From NCBI RefSeq assembly GCF_002954225.1, contig NZ_PPTH01000018.1:124001-188000 (forward strand): a DNA stretch of 64,000 nt, given 5' to 3'. This document shows positions 61,520 to 64,000 of the stretch, piece after piece. The position numbers and the translations under genes are program-made. The notes under the pieces are model-generated. The model did no database searches, was not told the origin of the DNA, and saw only the letters and a list, made by a program, of their open reading frames with translations. The stretch is from Arthrobacter ruber (GTDB lineage: Bacteria > Actinomycetota > Actinomycetes > Actinomycetales > Micrococcaceae). The stretch's first letter is position 1, and each line of letters opens with the position of its first letter.

Positions 61520-61614
61520 CGCATCCCGGCCCGGGCCGCCCGCGCCGTCATCCGGCGCAGACTCCGGACCGTCGACGACCTTGGACGCTCGACACGCTGG
61601 AATAGGCTTGCCGG

Positions 61615-63603
61615 ATGAGTTCTCCGCACACCCTGCCCGAGGGTCGATTTCGGGCAGCGCTCGAGTCCGCACGCCGGGAGAGTACTACGGACGCCGATTG
61701 GGAGTCGTTCCAGGCACGCTTCGGCGCGGAGTTCCCGCGCCTGCGGTCGCTCTTCCACAGGATCTACGGACCCGGCTCGGACGACGAACTGCTGCAGGTG
61801 GTCCTGGACGCGGCCACCTCGTGGCAGGACCGGCCCGCAGATCTGAAGGCCCTCGACGCGGACCGGGCGATGACATCCGACTGGTTCTCCTCCCACCGGA
61901 TGCTCGGGGGTGTCTGCTATGTGGGCCTGTACGCGGGAAGCCTCGCACGGCTTCGCGAACGCATCCCCTACTTCCGGGAGCTGGGGCTGACGTACCTGCA
62001 TCTGATGCCGTTGTTCCTGGCGCCGGAGGAGAACTCCGACGGCGGATATGCGGTCTCCAGCTACCGCAACGTGGACCCCGCACTCGGCACCATGGACGAG
62101 CTCGCGGACCTCGCCCGGGAGCTGCGCGAGAGCGGTATCGCCCTGGTGGTCGACTTCATCTTCAACCACACCTCCGACGAGCACGAGTGGGCCCGCAGGG
62201 CCGTGGCGGGCGATCCCGACTACCGGGACTTCTACTGGATCTACCCCGATCGCGACATGCCCGATGCCTACGAGCGGACGGTGCGGGAGATCTTCCCCGA
62301 CGACCACCCGGGCTCCTTCGTGCAGCTCGAGGACGGCCGGTGGATCTGGGCCACGTTCCACTCCTTCCAGTGGGACCTCAACTACGGCAACCCGCGGGTG
62401 TTCCGCGCCATGGCCGGCGAGATGCTGTACCTGGCGAACCAGGGCGTGGACATCGTTCGGATGGACGCCGTCGCGTTCATCTGGAAGCAGCTGGGCACCA
62501 CGTGTGAGAGTCTGCCCGAGGCCCACCTGCTGCTGCGGGCGTTCAATGCCGTCTGCCGGCTCGCCGCCCCGTCGCTGCTGTTCAAGTCCGAGGCGATCGT
62601 GCACCCCGACGAGGTCGTGCAGTACATCGACCCCGGAGAGTGCCAGCTCAGCTACAACCCCCTGCAGATGGCGCTGATCTGGAACTCCCTGGCCACCCGG
62701 GAGGTGTCCCTGCTCGCCCAGGCCCTCGAACGCAGGCATGACATCCCCGAGGGCACCGCGTGGGTGAACTACGTGCGCAGCCACGACGACATCGGGTGGA
62801 CGTTCTCCGACGAGGACGCCGCGGAGTTCGGCATCGACGGGTACGACCACCGCCGGTTCCTCAACGCCTTCTACGTCGACCGCTTCCCCGGAAGCTTCGC
62901 GCGCGGCGTCCCCTTCCAGGACAACCCCCGCACCGGCGACTGCCGGATCTCCGGCACCACGGCCTCACTGGCCGGCCTCGAAGCAGCAGCCATCCCGGGA
63001 CTCGACCAAGGAGACGACACCTCGGCCGCGGCAGATGGCGCTGCAGACACCGCAGCCGATGCGGCGGTGGCGCGGATCCTCCTGGCGCACTCGATCATCC
63101 TCAGTACCGGCGGGATCCCGCTGCTCTACCTCGGCGACGAGGTGGGCCAGCTCAACGACTACTCCTACCTCGACGACCCTGCCAAGGCCGGCGACAGCCG
63201 CTGGGTGGGGCGCCCGGTCTACCCCGCCGAGGCCTACGCGCAGCGCAACGACCCGACCACGCACGCCGGTGCGGTCTTCACCGGACTCACCCGCCTGATC
63301 CAGGTCCGCAAGCACACCCCGGAATTCGCCGGCGGACGGCTCGTACCCTTCCACACCCGCAACCCGCACGTCCTCGGCTACCAGCGCCCCGGCCGGCCCG
63401 ACAGCCGGTCGGACAGCCGGTCGGACAGCCGGGAGTCCATCGTCGTCGTGTTCGCGAACTTCGCCGACACGGCGCAGGAGATCACGGCCGAGACGCTGTC
63501 CGGGCTGCCGGAGTCGGCACTGGAACTCATCACCGGCGAGCGCGAGTTGCTCCGCCCGGGACTGACGCTCGAGCCGCACGGCGTGCGGTGGTACCGCCTG
63601 TAA
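61615..63603 (+). CDS. ams: Amylosucrase (GH13)
   Basis: The 662-residue enzyme makes alpha-1,4-glucan from sucrose, releasing fructose. Catalytic residues lie at a constant offset of two from the Neisseria polysaccharea enzyme: Asp142, His185, Arg224, Arg282, nucleophile Asp284 ([10 protein letters not shown]), acid/base Glu326 ([10 protein letters not shown]), His390 and Asp391 (RSHDDIGW), as I remember that numbering. An Asp/Ala-rich insertion at about 464-484 and a Ser-Arg-Asp repeat near 596-610 account for its extra length. ATG at 61615. No signal peptide. The gene has its own promoter area after the terminator; trehalose synthase is a less likely alternative. Confidence 0.88.
   Translation: MSSPHTLPEGRFRAALESARRESTTDADWESFQARFGAEFPRLRSLFHRIYGPGSDDELLQVVLDAATSWQDRPADLKALDADRAMTSDWFSSHRMLGGVCYVGLYAGSLARLRERIPYFRELGLTYLHLMPLFLAPEENSDGGYAVSSYRNVDPALGTMDELADLARELRESGIALVVDFIFNHTSDEHEWARRAVAGDPDYRDFYWIYPDRDMPDAYERTVREIFPDDHPGSFVQLEDGRWIWATFHSFQWDLNYGNPRVFRAMAGEMLYLANQGVDIVRMDAVAFIWKQLGTTCESLPEAHLLLRAFNAVCRLAAPSLLFKSEAIVHPDEVVQYIDPGECQLSYNPLQMALIWNSLATREVSLLAQALERRHDIPEGTAWVNYVRSHDDIGWTFSDEDAAEFGIDGYDHRRFLNAFYVDRFPGSFARGVPFQDNPRTGDCRISGTTASLAGLEAAAIPGLDQGDDTSAAADGAADTAADAAVARILLAHSIILSTGGIPLLYLGDEVGQLNDYSYLDDPAKAGDSRWVGRPVYPAEAYAQRNDPTTHAGAVFTGLTRLIQVRKHTPEFAGGRLVPFHTRNPHVLGYQRPGRPDSRSDSRSDSRESIVVVFANFADTAQEITAETLSGLPESALELITGERELLRPGLTLEPHGVRWYRL
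63400..63432 (+). repeat. 12-bp tandem repeat inside the amylosucrase gene
   Basis: GACAGCCGGTCG occurs twice in full and once as 9 bp, encoding [12 protein letters not shown] in the C-terminal domain. It keeps frame (12 nt) and is likely a slippage site. Confidence 0.8.
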
Positions 63604-63682
63604 GCGTTCGAAGGGATGCCGGTGGCTCCCCCCGCCGCGGTGCCGCCAGGCCTGCCGGCCGGAGAACTCCCCCGTCGTGCCG

Positions 63683-64000
63683 CTAGGCCTGCTGGCGGGA
63701 GAACTCCCCCGCGGCGCGTACCTGCTCCGGCGTGGGCCGCACCCCGGTGTAGAGCACGAACTGCTCCTCGGCCTGGAGCGCCACCACCTCGGCACCCGTG
63801 ATGACGGCTTTGCCCGCCTCCCGGGCAGCCAGGATCAGCGGCGTCTCGGACGGCGAGGCGACGACGTCGAACACCACCTGCGCGGCGTGGATCGCCGCCT
63901 GCGGGAAGGCGAGGACGTCGGCGTCCGCGCCGGCCATGCCCAGCGGCGTGACGTTGAGGATCAGGTCCGCCGTCGTGTCCCCCACCTCCTGCTGCCACCC
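63683..64000 (-). CDS. aroE: Shikimate dehydrogenase-like protein, C-terminal part (5' end outside window)
   Basis: 106 codons are visible and the frame is open to the window edge, so the N-terminal half is missing. The visible part has ADLILNVTPLGMAG, the NVT/TP motif of shikimate dehydrogenases, and VFDVVASPSETPLILAAREA with GKAVITGAEVVALQAEEQF. In AroE the corresponding segment reads VxDxVYxPxxTxLLxxA. The Tyr at that place is Ala-Ser here, so a quinate/shikimate-like paralogue is possible. It converges on the amylosucrase gene. Confidence 0.8.
   Translation of the reverse strand, partial: GWQQEVGDTTADLILNVTPLGMAGADADVLAFPQAAIHAAQVVFDVVASPSETPLILAAREAGKAVITGAEVVALQAEEQFVLYTGVRPTPEQVRAAGEFSRQQA

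Noticed and set aside
63400..63432. Short tandem repeats as a CRISPR-like array
   Set aside because: They have no spacers, are 12 bp and lie inside a coding gene.

Overview
The window is high-GC, densely coding DNA with GTG and TTG starts, many 1-14 nt gene overlaps and hairpin terminators without U-tracts. Gene content points to an actinobacterium, most likely a member of the Micrococcaceae close to Arthrobacter. Supporting features are a GuaB3 paralogue next to a true GuaB, a mycothiol-type DinB/MDMPI protein, a His-tailed GroEL beside groES under CIRCE control, an FBP/FusB-like zinc protein, DUF3817 and SURF1. The genus is inference. I see no rRNA, tRNA, CRISPR array, prophage or insertion sequence.

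Layout. 1-1.5 kb: end of xseA, xseB and a methyltransferase. 1.5-4.1 kb: VOC protein, PPK2-type polyphosphate kinase and an AlaA-like aminotransferase. 4.2-7.7 kb: a four-gene OpuC-type glycine betaine/choline ABC importer. 8-17 kb: sugar kinase, MFS exporter divergent from an Lrp/AsnC regulator, AlaX-like tRNA editing protein, phosphotransferase, a membrane protein of unknown function, RimJ-type acetyltransferase, galU, 5-formyl-THF cyclo-ligase, an FmdB zinc ribbon and a CpaB-like SAF protein. 17.9-22 kb: a 1362-residue helicase-nuclease whose ATPase motifs are eroded while its nuclease motif is kept. 22-31 kb: guaA, DUF3817, SURF1, a heterodimeric ABC exporter with one dead ATP site, PTS IIA, guaB3, an FBP-domain protein and a possible 39-residue leader ORF. 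31.4-37.8 kb: an unknown protein, a third ABC exporter, guaB and RNase J. The guaA, guaB3 and guaB genes make this a guanine-nucleotide neighbourhood.

37.8-41.3 kb: a vanW gene between two 108-bp structured direct repeats, then groEL and groES with a promoter embedded in two CIRCE operators. 41.4-45.2 kb: a Fat/Ceu-type ferric siderophore importer (lipoprotein, two permeases, ATPase) behind a probable iron-dependent DtxR/IdeR operator. 45.2-53.5 kb: THUMP-like methyltransferase, HAD phosphatase, DUF503, LacI regulator, a structured non-coding segment, a small unknown protein, YbaK deacylase, PhzF, an APC permease, VOC and MDMPI proteins. 53.5-55.9 kb: a TetR regulator divergent from an ABC exporter, with a palindrome between them.

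55.9-61.5 kb: a beta-galactoside utilisation operon (GH42 beta-galactosidase, two permeases, sugar-binding lipoprotein) with a clear sigma70-like promoter, two LacI-type operators and a strong terminator. It lacks its own ATPase gene, so it probably borrows a shared MsiK-like one. 61.6-63.6 kb: an amylosucrase whose catalytic residues align with the Neisseria enzyme at a constant offset. The window closes in the 3' end of an aroE-like shikimate dehydrogenase gene.

Most of the window is ordinary chromosome. The points most worth a second look are the inactivated helicase-nuclease, the complementary one-site ABC exporter, the structured repeats around vanW, the small ORF upstream of the FBP gene and the folded element upstream of the 109-residue unknown protein.
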